A stretch of DNA of 64,000 nucleotides from Xanthobacter oligotrophicus. GTDB lineage: Bacteria > Pseudomonadota > Alphaproteobacteria > Rhizobiales > Xanthobacteraceae. The position numbers and the translations under genes were made by a program. The notes beneath the pieces are model-generated. The model was not told where the DNA came from, made no database searches, and saw nothing but the letters and a program-made list of their open reading frames with translations. The stretch lies in NCBI RefSeq assembly GCF_008364685.1, contig NZ_VTTL01000003.1, positions 248,001 to 312,000 on the forward strand. The letters are read 5' to 3'. Positions 25,546 to 33,721 of the stretch are shown here, piece after piece (within the stretch, counting starts at the first letter, position 1; the number at the start of each line of letters is the position of its first letter).

Positions 25546-25679
25546 GGCGTTCGAGAACGTATTCTGCATCAATGCGATCCGGCGTTTACCGACAGAGAAC
25601 CGCTGTTGTCGTTCCTCTCAACGCCTTATTCAACTGCGTCCAGTATGGTGTAAGTGTCTGTCCAAGAAGGATCGGCGAG

Positions 25680-28600
25680 GTGGAGGGGTTGAGTGAAGTT
25701 CAGAAAAGCGCTCCTAATTTGAATGCCCAGTTTGGAAAAGAGACGGAAGAACCGCGCCTGATTTGGTGGCTTCAGGACCAGGAGCGTCAGAATTTTGGCG
25801 ATTACCTGACCGATTTTCTTTGGTCGAACTTGGCCAGAGGAATGCGCATCCCCGCCGATGGCTACCGGCTGTTGGGGAGCGCGATCTCCGATTGGATCGT
25901 CCACGATGACCTTTCGAAGCTCGGCAGTTGGGAACATGGACGGATCGTGTTCTGGTGCTGCGGTATGCGCGATGAGACGCCGCTTCAACCCGAAACGCTA
26001 GCGCGAAGCATCTTTTGCGGCGTCCGCGGCCCCCTGACGCGCGCGGCGCTCAAGCTTCCCGAAACAACGGTGATGGGCGATCCGGGATTGCTTCTGCCCC
26101 TCCTGCACCGACCGCAGCACGCGCAGCGGACCGCGGGCAAGAGCATTTGCGCGCCCCATTTCCACGAAAGCGCCACCGACGATCAGTTGCAGAAACTAAC
26201 CGGCGCCGATGTGATCGTTCGGCCGGCCATCGACAGGTCCCCCACCGCGCTCAAGATTTTATTGGACGAGATCGCCACGTCCGATTTCGTGCTCGCGGGC
26301 TCGCTCCATGCCGCCATCGTCGCCTGCGCCTATGGCGTGCCGTTCTGCTATTTCGACTCCGGCTACGTCGATGTGCCGTTCAAATGGCGCGATTTCAGCG
26401 CGTCCGTCAATATTGGAACCTTTTTTGTCGATAATGTCGCCGAAGGCAGGCAAACTTACGAGACCGCGATAAGACCCAGGCTGCGCAAGCCGCTGCTTTT
26501 TCCAATTCTCGCCGCGGCGCCATTCGCTGTGCGGACGCGGTATCTGTTCGACGCGGCGCTGCTTGATTCGCAGCAAATCGGCGGTGATCGCCAGCTTGCG
26601 AAGGATGTCCTCGCCAGCTTCGCCGACGCCGCGAACAATGGAATTGCGCTTTTTGATCAGCAATCGATCTTGGCCAAGCTGGCCGACGCCGACCGTGCCT
26701 TGACGGCGGAATGCACCGCCCACGCCGCCACCTTGGCCAAGCTGGCCGACGCCGACCGTGCCTTGACGGCGGAAGCGGAAGAGCGGTTTCGCGTCGCGCA
26801 GGACCTGGATAAGGCGTTCCGACACCCATGGAGGCCAGGCATGGCATGGGCTCAATATCTTCTACTCAAGTCGCTTGCCTTCGCCAGTACACCCTTCTCG
26901 CCGCACGCGTCCGAACGTTTCAAACGGTCCGCCCAAAAGCGCAGTCCACGACGATACAAGAAAATGCTTGCGGCCCTGGTTGTTGCGTCGCGAACGACTG
27001 AGCGAGAAAAGGCGTCGCCGCTGGCAATTCCATTGGTGATGTCACGCGGTTCCAAACCCGCGCTTCCTGCGGTGCGTCATGTGGACCTGCGCGAAGCCTT
27101 CCTTTCACGATACGGGAACACCGCGATTGATTTTCCTGCCGTCGAGAATCCCAAAGTTTCGGTCATTATACCTGCGTATCGCAACCTCGCAGACCTCGAG
27201 ATGTGCTTGCGTTCGCTTGCCGCGCATCAATCTAGCGGACCGTCGTTCGAAGTCATCATTGTCGATGATTGCCCGTCGGTTCCGGTAAACTGGGCTCTTC
27301 CCGCAAGTGGCGGCTTGGTTAAGATCGACAACGAAGAGAACCTAGGCTTTCTTTTGACCTGCAATCGAGGCGCCAAAGCCGCACGGGGCGAGTTCCTCTG
27401 CTTCCTTAACAGCGATACGATCGTCTCGCCAGGGTGGCTGGCCGCTCTCGTTGAAGCCTTGGAGGAAACGCCTGACGCCGCGCTGGCGGGGTGCATGCTC
27501 TTGAATGTCGACGGCACCATTCAGGACGCTGGTTGGCGCATCCTTTCCAACGGCTGGGGCTATCCGATCGGCCGAAACTGTGACGCAAATGACGGCGCGT
27601 ATACGTATCGCAGACATACCGATTGTGTGACGGGTGCATGTTTCGTGACACGTTCAGCGGTTTTCGCGCGAATGGGCGGACTGGACTCGCTCTATGTTCC
27701 TGCCTTTTATGAAGAGTTCGACTTTGCGTTCCGCGCGCGCCAGCTCGGGTTCAAAACCATTTACGAACCGCGCAGCCGCGTGGTGCATCTGGGCAGCGCG
27801 TCCTATGGCGCGGAACAGCGGGACCGGCTCTCAGGGATTAACCATCGAAAATTTTGCGATCGGTTTGCTCAGATTTTAGGAAAACAACCCTATGATACCG
27901 GCGATCCGTTTGAAATGCGTCAGGATTTCAGCGCGGGTCCGGTCGTGCTCGTGGTCGATGCAGGGATTCCGCGACCTGACCGTCATGCCGGCGACGTGAC
28001 AATGAGTCAGTACTTGTCCATGCTGGCGCGAGGTGGCTGGCGCGTTGTTTTCGCGCCCATGGGCGGACAGGCGACCGGCTCGTCGGCGGAAGCTCTCGAA
28101 CGCTTGGGAGTGGAAATCATTCGCGCGCCGACGACTGTGGAGGACTGGCTCATCAGGCATGGTCGGCACGTTCGTGAAGTCTTGCTTGCCAGGCCTGAAA
28201 TAGCGGAGAAGCTCATTCCCTTGGTGCGCAGTCATACGACAGCGCGAATATCCTATTACACGCATGACCTTCACCATTTGCGTCTTCAACGCGAAGCGGC
28301 GCTTAAGGGCGACAGGGATTGCCATAAACAAGCGAATCGGATCAGGGCACAGGAGTGCGGTATATTCGCCAGCGTGGATTGCATTCTTTCGCCAAGTCAA
28401 GACGAGGCGGAAATAATCGCCACTCTTGTTTCCGGCGCGGACGTGAAGGTATTGCTTCCATACTATTATGACGAGGCGGACATACGCGCCCGTGATCGGA
28501 TGCATTTCGAAACGTGCTGCGATGTCATTTTCGTGGGCGGCTTTCCGCACGTTCCTAACGTCGACGCCGCGCTTTTTATTGCCAACGAAATCATGCCTCT

Positions 28601-29771
28601 CGTTTGGGCGAGGTCTCCGCAGACCAAACTCGTTCTGGTCGGCTACGGCCCACCGCCGGAAGTCCGTAACCTTGCAAACGAGCGAATCGTCGTTACGGGC
28701 CAGGTTCCGTCTCTCGCGCCATATTACGATCGGGCGCGGGTAACATTGGCTGCCCTGCGGTATGGCGGCGGGGTCAAGGGCAAGGTTGTTGACGCTTTGC
28801 GCCAGGGCGTTCCGGTTGTCGCTACGCCGGTTGGCGCGGAAGGCATCGGCATAACGTCGGGAAGGGAAGCCCTTGTCGCCGACAACGCCGCCGATCTTGC
28901 CGAGGCCGTGCTGCGCTTGCTCGGCGATTCGCAACATTGCGCCGAGCTTTCCGAGGCCGGCGCAGCCCTTATCCGCCATCGTTACTCGCGCGAGTCCGCG
29001 CGCAAGGTGATCAACGCCGTTTTTCGCACACCACGTTGCGCGGTTTGCGGCTCTAGTCACGTTCTTGTCCTGCCGGCGGAGTGCAACTACCGCGAAGAAT
29101 TCATCTGTCGGAACTGTTTTGCTCTCACGCGTTCGGAGGCGCTTGGGCAGGTTATCCTGAAGCGTTTCGGGCGCGAGGGAGAGCAATCGCTCGTTGAACT
29201 CATCGACAAGAATCCGAACCTTGACGTTTACGAGATTGGCTTTGTCGGCGCGATCCACGATGCTTTTGTGAAAAGCCCGCGTTTCGTTTGCTCCGAATAT
29301 TTCGAGGACGTTCCGCGCGGCCAGACCGATTCTTCGGGCGTGCGCTGTGAAGACACGACCTGCCTGACCTTTGCCAACGAAAGCTTCGACCTCGTCGTCA
29401 GTCAGGATGTGTTCGAACATGTGTCCGATCCTGATCGAGGCTTCGCCGAGGTTGCACGCGTCCTGCGACCCGGCGGGGCTCACATTTTCACCGTTCCGCA
29501 GGCCCCACATCTTGAAACGAGCGTTACGCGCGCTCGGATTCGTGACGGCCTCGTCGAGCACGTTCTGCCGCCGGAATATCATGGCGACCCTGTTCGCGCG
29601 GAAGGGGCGCTCGTATTCACGGACTTCGGCGCTGACTTGAAAGCGAAGATCGCAGACGCCGGAATGGCATTGTCGATCCATGAGATAGCCGTTCCAGGGC
29701 ATATTGAGCAGCGAACCGTGCACGTGTTCGAGGCGCTCAAACCCAAAACGGTTGGAGCCAGACGAACATAG
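25680..29771 (+). CDS. Four-domain glycan enzyme: pyruvyltransferase-GT2-GT4-methyltransferase
   Basis: 1363 residues from GTG 25680 (AAGAAGGA ends eight bases upstream); longer starts lack domain sequence. Domains in order: polysaccharide pyruvyltransferase (about 30-240, NFGDYLTDFLW and SLHAAIVACAYGVPFCYF); a short duplicated coiled segment (about 328-370); GT2 glycosyltransferase (about 490-730, VSVIIPAY, VDDCPS, LNSDT); GT4/GT1-type glycosyltransferase (about 755-1110, VGYGPPPEV, GVKGKVVDALRQGVPVVAT); a Cys4 zinc knuckle (CAVC ... CRNC, about 1119-1150); SAM methyltransferase (about 1180-1350, FDLVVSQDVFEHVSD). No signal or membrane helix, so cytoplasmic. It lies upstream of the GDP-heptose genes, so it could build a heptose-containing, pyruvylated and methylated oligosaccharide. 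Base composition is lower in G+C than the host, indicating transfer. Confidence 0.88.
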   Translation: MEGLSEVQKSAPNLNAQFGKETEEPRLIWWLQDQERQNFGDYLTDFLWSNLARGMRIPADGYRLLGSAISDWIVHDDLSKLGSWEHGRIVFWCCGMRDETPLQPETLARSIFCGVRGPLTRAALKLPETTVMGDPGLLLPLLHRPQHAQRTAGKSICAPHFHESATDDQLQKLTGADVIVRPAIDRSPTALKILLDEIATSDFVLAGSLHAAIVACAYGVPFCYFDSGYVDVPFKWRDFSASVNIGTFFVDNVAEGRQTYETAIRPRLRKPLLFPILAAAPFAVRTRYLFDAALLDSQQIGGDRQLAKDVLASFADAANNGIALFDQQSILAKLADADRALTAECTAHAATLAKLADADRALTAEAEERFRVAQDLDKAFRHPWRPGMAWAQYLLLKSLAFASTPFSPHASERFKRSAQKRSPRRYKKMLAALVVASRTTEREKASPLAIPLVMSRGSKPALPAVRHVDLREAFLSRYGNTAIDFPAVENPKVSVIIPAYRNLADLEMCLRSLAAHQSSGPSFEVIIVDDCPSVPVNWALPASGGLVKIDNEENLGFLLTCNRGAKAARGEFLCFLNSDTIVSPGWLAALVEALEETPDAALAGCMLLNVDGTIQDAGWRILSNGWGYPIGRNCDANDGAYTYRRHTDCVTGACFVTRSAVFARMGGLDSLYVPAFYEEFDFAFRARQLGFKTIYEPRSRVVHLGSASYGAEQRDRLSGINHRKFCDRFAQILGKQPYDTGDPFEMRQDFSAGPVVLVVDAGIPRPDRHAGDVTMSQYLSMLARGGWRVVFAPMGGQATGSSAEALERLGVEIIRAPTTVEDWLIRHGRHVREVLLARPEIAEKLIPLVRSHTTARISYYTHDLHHLRLQREAALKGDRDCHKQANRIRAQECGIFASVDCILSPSQDEAEIIATLVSGADVKVLLPYYYDEADIRARDRMHFETCCDVIFVGGFPHVPNVDAALFIANEIMPLVWARSPQTKLVLVGYGPPPEVRNLANERIVVTGQVPSLAPYYDRARVTLAALRYGGGVKGKVVDALRQGVPVVATPVGAEGIGITSGREALVADNAADLAEAVLRLLGDSQHCAELSEAGAALIRHRYSRESARKVINAVFRTPRCAVCGSSHVLVLPAECNYREEFICRNCFALTRSEALGQVILKRFGREGEQSLVELIDKNPNLDVYEIGFVGAIHDAFVKSPRFVCSEYFEDVPRGQTDSSGVRCEDTTCLTFANESFDLVVSQDVFEHVSDPDRGFAEVARVLRPGGAHIFTVPQAPHLETSVTRARIRDGLVEHVLPPEYHGDPVRAEGALVFTDFGADLKAKIADAGMALSIHEIAVPGHIEQRTVHVFEALKPKTVGARRT
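26670..26774 (+). repeat. 42-bp direct repeat inside the glycan enzyme gene
   Basis: Two identical 42-base copies at 26670-26711 and 26733-26774 encode LAKLADADRALTAE twice, in a coiled linker between the pyruvyltransferase and GT2 domains. Being a multiple of three, copy-number change would keep the frame and only alter linker length. Confidence 0.9.
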
Positions 29772-29985
29772 AAAATTTCTAACTGGTTTAGTCAGGCCAG
29801 CTTTTGCAGCAGCCCGCTTGCGAAGGTGAGCAATTACTCCAAAAGGCGAAGACCTCTGTCTCCGAAATGGCCCACTGAATCGATCGTGACTGGCGCTGGG
29901 TGTTGGGTCAGCAGTTCTTCTGTCCCGGTTGACAACCCTGGATCGCGAATATTGAAACGGCGCCAATTCAGCGCAGAGGGAATCC

Positions 29986-30567
29986 ATGACACAAAGGGAT
30001 CATATCCTCAGCTATCTGGCCGAGATAGCGCGCCTCATTGAAGGGCTCGGGGCGCTCGCGCCGCAAATCGAGGCGGCCGCAGACATGTGGGTCGAGGCCT
30101 TGTCGGCCGGGAACAAAGTGATTTTCTGCGGCAATGGTGGATCGGCGGCCGACGCTCAGCATCTGGCGGCCGAATTGATGGGGCGGTTCCTGATCGACCG
30201 CAATCCGTTGGCGGCGCTTTCCCTGACCGTGGACACATCCGCCTTGACCGCGATCGGCAACGATTACGGCTTTGACAAGGTTTTTTCCCGCCAGTTGCGT
30301 GGCCTCGCGAAAGCGGGCGACGTGCTCTTCGGCATGTCGACCAGCGGCAATAGCGGCAATGTGGTTGACGCCTTCCTGACGGCGCGCGAGCTTGGCGTCA
30401 AGACGATCGGCCTCACCGGCCAGAGCGGCGGCAGGATGGCCGCGCTGAGCGATCTTCTGATTGCTGCGCCCCACGACAAAACCAATCATATCCAGGAAGC
30501 GCATATTGCGATTGGTCACCTGATTTGCGCTCTGACCGAGGCGGCGCTGTGCTCTCCCAGGCCGTAA
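29986..30567 (+). CDS. gmhA: Sedoheptulose-7-phosphate isomerase
   Basis: 193 residues, a single SIS domain with the GmhA marks CGNGGSAADAQHLAAEL, the STSGNSGNV phosphate loop and a C-terminal HIAIGHLIC zinc/catalytic region. It converts sedoheptulose 7-phosphate to D-glycero-D-manno-heptose 7-phosphate, the first step of nucleotide-heptose synthesis. GAGGG lies seven bases before the ATG. Its 3' end overlaps the next gene by 19 bases. The 214 bases upstream (29772-29985) contain no gene and may hold the operon promoter. Confidence 0.95.
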   Translation: MTQRDHILSYLAEIARLIEGLGALAPQIEAAADMWVEALSAGNKVIFCGNGGSAADAQHLAAELMGRFLIDRNPLAALSLTVDTSALTAIGNDYGFDKVFSRQLRGLAKAGDVLFGMSTSGNSGNVVDAFLTARELGVKTIGLTGQSGGRMAALSDLLIAAPHDKTNHIQEAHIAIGHLICALTEAALCSPRP

Positions 30568-31766
30568 TTCTTTGCGGGGGGCTCGGCACACGGCTCGGCG
30601 AGCTGACGGCGACAACGCCCAAGCCGCTCCTGCCGGTGGCGGGCGCGCCTTTTCTCGACATCCTCATCCAGGAGGCGGCGCGCTTCGGCTTCACCGACAT
30701 ACTGCTGCTCGCCGGACGTTTCGGCGAGCAGATCGCCGGGCGCTATAACGGCCGCGACATGTATGGGGCGCGTGTGCGGGTCCTCATCGAGCCGGCGCCG
30801 CTCGGAACAGGGGGCGCGCTGCGCTTCGCGGCCGCGGAGCTTGCGTCCGCCTTTCTGCTGATGAACGGCGATTCCTGGATCGAGGCCGATCTGACCCGTT
30901 TCGCCGCTGCCTGGGCGGGGAACGGTGGGGCGCTCGCCGCCCAGATGCTTCTGCAACGGGTTCCCGACGCTGGCCGTTTCGGCGCAGTTGAAAGCTCGGG
31001 CGGCCGGGTGTTGGCTTTTCGGGAAAAGGACGCCGCGTCATCGGGCCGCCCCGGCCTGATCAACGCCGGAGTTTATGTCGTGAGCCGCGAGATCGTCGCG
31101 GGGATCTCGGCGGACAAGACGCCTTCGCTGGAAACCGACATCCTGCCGCCGCTGGTCGCGGCGGGCCGGGTCGGCGCCGTCGAGGCCGTCGAGGGGAGCT
31201 ATTTCGTCGATATCGGCGTGCCTGAAAGCTATGCTCGCGCCCAGACGGAGCTGCCGGCCGTGCGGACCCGTCCCGCGCTTTTCCTCGATCGCGACGGAAC
31301 GCTGAACGAGGACATGGGCTATACCTCGAGAATTGAGGACCTTCACTGGACGCCCGAGGCCCGCGAGGCGATCGCTCTGGCCAATGGGGCGGGCTATTAT
31401 GTCTTCGTGGTGACCAACCAGGCCGGCGTCGCGCGCGGATTGTACCCCGAATCCGCGATCCTTGAGTTCCATCGCGCCATGCAGGCCGATCTTTTCGCCA
31501 TCGGCGCGCATATCGACGCGATCGAATGGTGCCCGCACCACATCGAGGGCACGGTTGAGCGCTACGCAAAGGCCTGCCCGCGTCGCAAGCCGGGCGGCGG
31601 CATGCTGGCCGATCTGATCGCCGCCTGGCCGGTCGATGTCAGCCGCAGCCTGCTGATTGGTGATTCGCCTCATGACGTCGCCGCGGCCGAGGCGGTTGGC
31701 GTCCGCGGCCTGCGCTACGAGGGCGGGTCGCTTCTGGAATTACTGCGTCAAGAGATTGAAAGTTAG
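30549..31766 (+). CDS. Fusion: heptose-1-P nucleotidyltransferase (HddC-like) plus heptose bisphosphatase (GmhB-like)
   Basis: 405 residues. N-terminal nucleotidyltransferase, about 1-230: AVILCGGLGTRLGELT with KPLLPV, NGDSW, and a C-terminal YFVDIGVPESY. C-terminal HAD phosphatase, about 240-400: FLDRDGTLNEDMGY, VTNQAGVARG, the zinc-binding CPHH ... CPRRKPGGGM, and IGDSPHD. Together these supply steps 3 and 4 of the D,D-heptose route: removal of the 7-phosphate and activation with a nucleotide. The partner kinase is of the HddA type, so the product should be GDP-D-glycero-alpha-D-manno-heptose rather than the ADP-beta form. GTG 30549 follows GAGG and lies within gmhA. Confidence 0.92.
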   Translation: MLSQAVILCGGLGTRLGELTATTPKPLLPVAGAPFLDILIQEAARFGFTDILLLAGRFGEQIAGRYNGRDMYGARVRVLIEPAPLGTGGALRFAAAELASAFLLMNGDSWIEADLTRFAAAWAGNGGALAAQMLLQRVPDAGRFGAVESSGGRVLAFREKDAASSGRPGLINAGVYVVSREIVAGISADKTPSLETDILPPLVAAGRVGAVEAVEGSYFVDIGVPESYARAQTELPAVRTRPALFLDRDGTLNEDMGYTSRIEDLHWTPEAREAIALANGAGYYVFVVTNQAGVARGLYPESAILEFHRAMQADLFAIGAHIDAIEWCPHHIEGTVERYAKACPRRKPGGGMLADLIAAWPVDVSRSLLIGDSPHDVAAAEAVGVRGLRYEGGSLLELLRQEIES

Positions 31767-31775
31767 GATAATTTC

Positions 31776-32771
31776 ATGTGGGTCAGCAGAACGCCCTTGC
31801 GGGCGAGTTTCCTGGGCGGCGGAACGGATTATCCCTCTTATTTCCGGGACCAGCCGGGCGCAGTGCTCGGCGGCACGATCGACAAACATATCTATATCCA
31901 GGCCCTGCCGCTCGCGCCCTTTTCCGAGCAGAAGTTTCGCGTCACCTATCGCGCGACGGAAAGCGTCAACCGGGTCGAGGACATCAGGCATCCGGTCATT
32001 CGGGAATGCCTGAAGCTTTATGAATGGACAGAGCCTCTCAATATCGCGACCATGTCCGACCTGCCCGGCGGCACCGGGCTTGGCAGCTCCTCGGCTTTCA
32101 CGGTCGGCTTCATCAACCTGCTGAACCGGATGCTCGGGATCGAACTAACGCGTTATGAGCTCGCTCGGCAAGCGATTCGCATGGAGCAGGACATCCTGCA
32201 CGAAAATGTCGGGGTTCAGGATCAGGTCCACGCCGCCTTCGGCGGTCTCGCGCGCTATGAGTTTTCCGGCGATTCGATCTCAATCCAGCCGCTGCGGCTC
32301 ACGACGACGCGGCACAATCGCCTCAACGCCTCGCTTCTGCTGGTCTATACCGGCGCGGCGCGCAGCGCGTCGGCTGCGGTCGCCGCGCAGGAGAGTCGCA
32401 CGAAGTCCGGCGCAAACCAGGCCTATCTCCGCGAAATGTACGAAATGACCGCCGTCGGCGCCAGGGTTCTGGAAGAGGAGGGCGACGACCGCGCGGCGAT
32501 CGTGCGATTCGCCGAACTGCTCGACCACGGCTGGAAGCTGAAACGCCAACTCGGCGAAACGGTGAGCAATTCGGCCATTGACGAACTTTATCTGGCCGGG
32601 AAGGCGCTTGGCGCGTGGGGTGGCAAGCTCCTCGGCGCCGGGGGCGGGGGCTTCGTGTTGTTTCTCGCCGACGCCGGTCTGCACTCCTTGTTCGCCGAGC
32701 GGTTCGGCAAGCCGAACATCATTCCGGTCGCGATGACCAACGGCGGCTCGACCGTGTCCTGGATCTCCTGA
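31776..32771 (+). CDS. hddA: D-glycero-alpha-D-manno-heptose-7-phosphate kinase (GHMP family)
   Basis: 331 residues. GHMP-kinase motifs are RTPLRASFLGGGTDYP at the start, the ATP loop PGGTGLGSSSAF near 92, and the C-terminal GGKLLGAGGGGFVLFL. It phosphorylates the anomeric carbon of heptose 7-phosphate. This is the second of four steps, all encoded here in three genes. It follows the fusion gene by 9 bases. The gene ends about 95 bases before the right end of the element, and no terminator is evident, so transcription could run out into the displaced NRPS tail and the exporter. Confidence 0.93.
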   Translation: MWVSRTPLRASFLGGGTDYPSYFRDQPGAVLGGTIDKHIYIQALPLAPFSEQKFRVTYRATESVNRVEDIRHPVIRECLKLYEWTEPLNIATMSDLPGGTGLGSSSAFTVGFINLLNRMLGIELTRYELARQAIRMEQDILHENVGVQDQVHAAFGGLARYEFSGDSISIQPLRLTTTRHNRLNASLLLVYTGAARSASAAVAAQESRTKSGANQAYLREMYEMTAVGARVLEEEGDDRAAIVRFAELLDHGWKLKRQLGETVSNSAIDELYLAGKALGAWGGKLLGAGGGGFVLFLADAGLHSLFAERFGKPNIIPVAMTNGGSTVSWIS

Positions 32772-32865
32772 CGATGGTAAGTCGGGCGCGGCCCGCCGGT
32801 AAGAACGTCAGTAGGCAATAGGTTACGCTGCCGTCCTCTGCGCTCAAACCGGGACCGTGATCGAT

Positions 32866-32905
32866 TTATGCCGGAAGTGCCATCTGGCACCATCTGGTGA
32901 CCGAT
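32866..32905. other. attR: attR of the integrated element
   Basis: The element arm TTATGCCGGAAGTGCCATCT (32866-32885) is followed by GG, the shared dinucleotide CA (32888-32889) and the host half-site CCATCTGGTGACC, which encodes the E-domain motif. Joining left and right element arms gives a palindrome centred on CA. The longer partial direct match with attL is CATCTG(C/G)CAC. Confidence 0.8.
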
Positions 32906-33721
32906 GGCCTCTCCTGGGGCGCGGTGGTGACGGACCTGCAGCGCGCCTATCTGGGCCAGCCGCTGGCGCCGGCGGGCGGCACGTACAAGGCGTGGGTGGA
33001 AGGCCTCATAAGCTACGCCGCGACCCCCGAGGCGGAGGCGCAATTCCCCTACTGGCTCGAGCAGCAGGGCCCGACCTTCACCCCCGACAGCGACCAGCCC
33101 GGCGCCCGGCAGCGGGACATCGTCACCTTCCAGAGCGTGATGCTGGAGGAGACGCCGTATAACCCTTACGAGCGTGTCGCCGCCGCCCTGGTGGAAGCCT
33201 CTGGCCAGGATCGCCTGATGCTGCATGTGGTGGGCCACGGGCGCGAGGCCGTGGTGGAGGGGGTGGACCCCACCCGCATCTGCGGCTGGTTCACCACCCA
33301 CACGCCCATCGTGCTGTCGGGCGGCCTCACGGACGTGGCCGGGCAGCTGCACGCCATGCCCCGGCACGGCATCGCCCATGGCGCGCTGCGCGCCTATCAT
33401 CCGCGTGGGGCGGAGCTGGCGGTGCAGGACCAGGTGAAGATCCTGTACAATTTCTTCGGCGAGACCTGGGATGCCAGTTTCCACGGCGCGATGTTCGAGA
33501 AGCCGGAAGACGAGCTTTTGTACCTGAAGAACCACGCCTTCGCCGACAACCCGGCGGACTTCTGGCTGTATCTCGTCGCCGTCATCCATGAGGGCAAGCT
33601 GCTGGTGCGGTTTCAGTACTCGTCCGTCAACTACAGGGAAGAGACGATCCGCGGCCTTGCCGACCGGATGCGGGAAAGCCTGAAAGCGCGCCTCCACGAC
33701 CCGGTCGCCGCGCCGGCATGA
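32888..33721 (+). pseudogene. Displaced C-terminal part of the NRPS epimerization domain
   Basis: From CAC CAT at 32888 the frame reads HHLVTDGLSWGAVV and continues to a stop at 33719-33721, about 277 residues. E-domain marks are GHGREA, followed by RICGWFTTHTPIVL (the GWFTxxxP motif), and the C-terminal YSSVNYREETI. It continues exactly the frame broken at 18417 in the NRPS gene: LVLIC then HHLVTDG. An in-frame stop at 32858-32860 blocks any upstream extension, so the fragment could start only at GTG 32897 with a poor ribosome site. It is probably non-functional while the element is present, and restored by precise excision. Confidence 0.92.

Larger units (their letters stand above)
18419..32888. 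mobile_element. 14.47-kb mobilizable element integrated by a serine recombinase in an NRPS gene
   Basis: Boundaries were set by three signs that agree. The NRPS epimerization domain is cut after LICH and resumes with HHLVTDG. The two ends carry matching inverted arms. The integrase gene abuts the left end. Contents: serine recombinase, TacAT-like pair, ANDN-motif protein, AlpA-like protein, TraA relaxase, oriT, TraC, TraD, a four-domain glycan enzyme, and heptose genes. There is no coupling protein TraG and no type IV secretion genes, so transfer would need a helper. The cargo from 25.7 to 29.8 kb is visibly lower in G+C than the host. Confidence 0.88.

Noticed and set aside
25503-25679. Upstream extension of the glycan enzyme frame
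   Set aside because: The extra 59 residues show no domain sequence, and a better ribosome site precedes GTG 25680.
27876-29987. 703-codon minus-strand frame opposite the glycan enzyme gene
   Set aside because: No recognisable motif; the plus strand carries clear glycosyltransferase and methyltransferase motifs.
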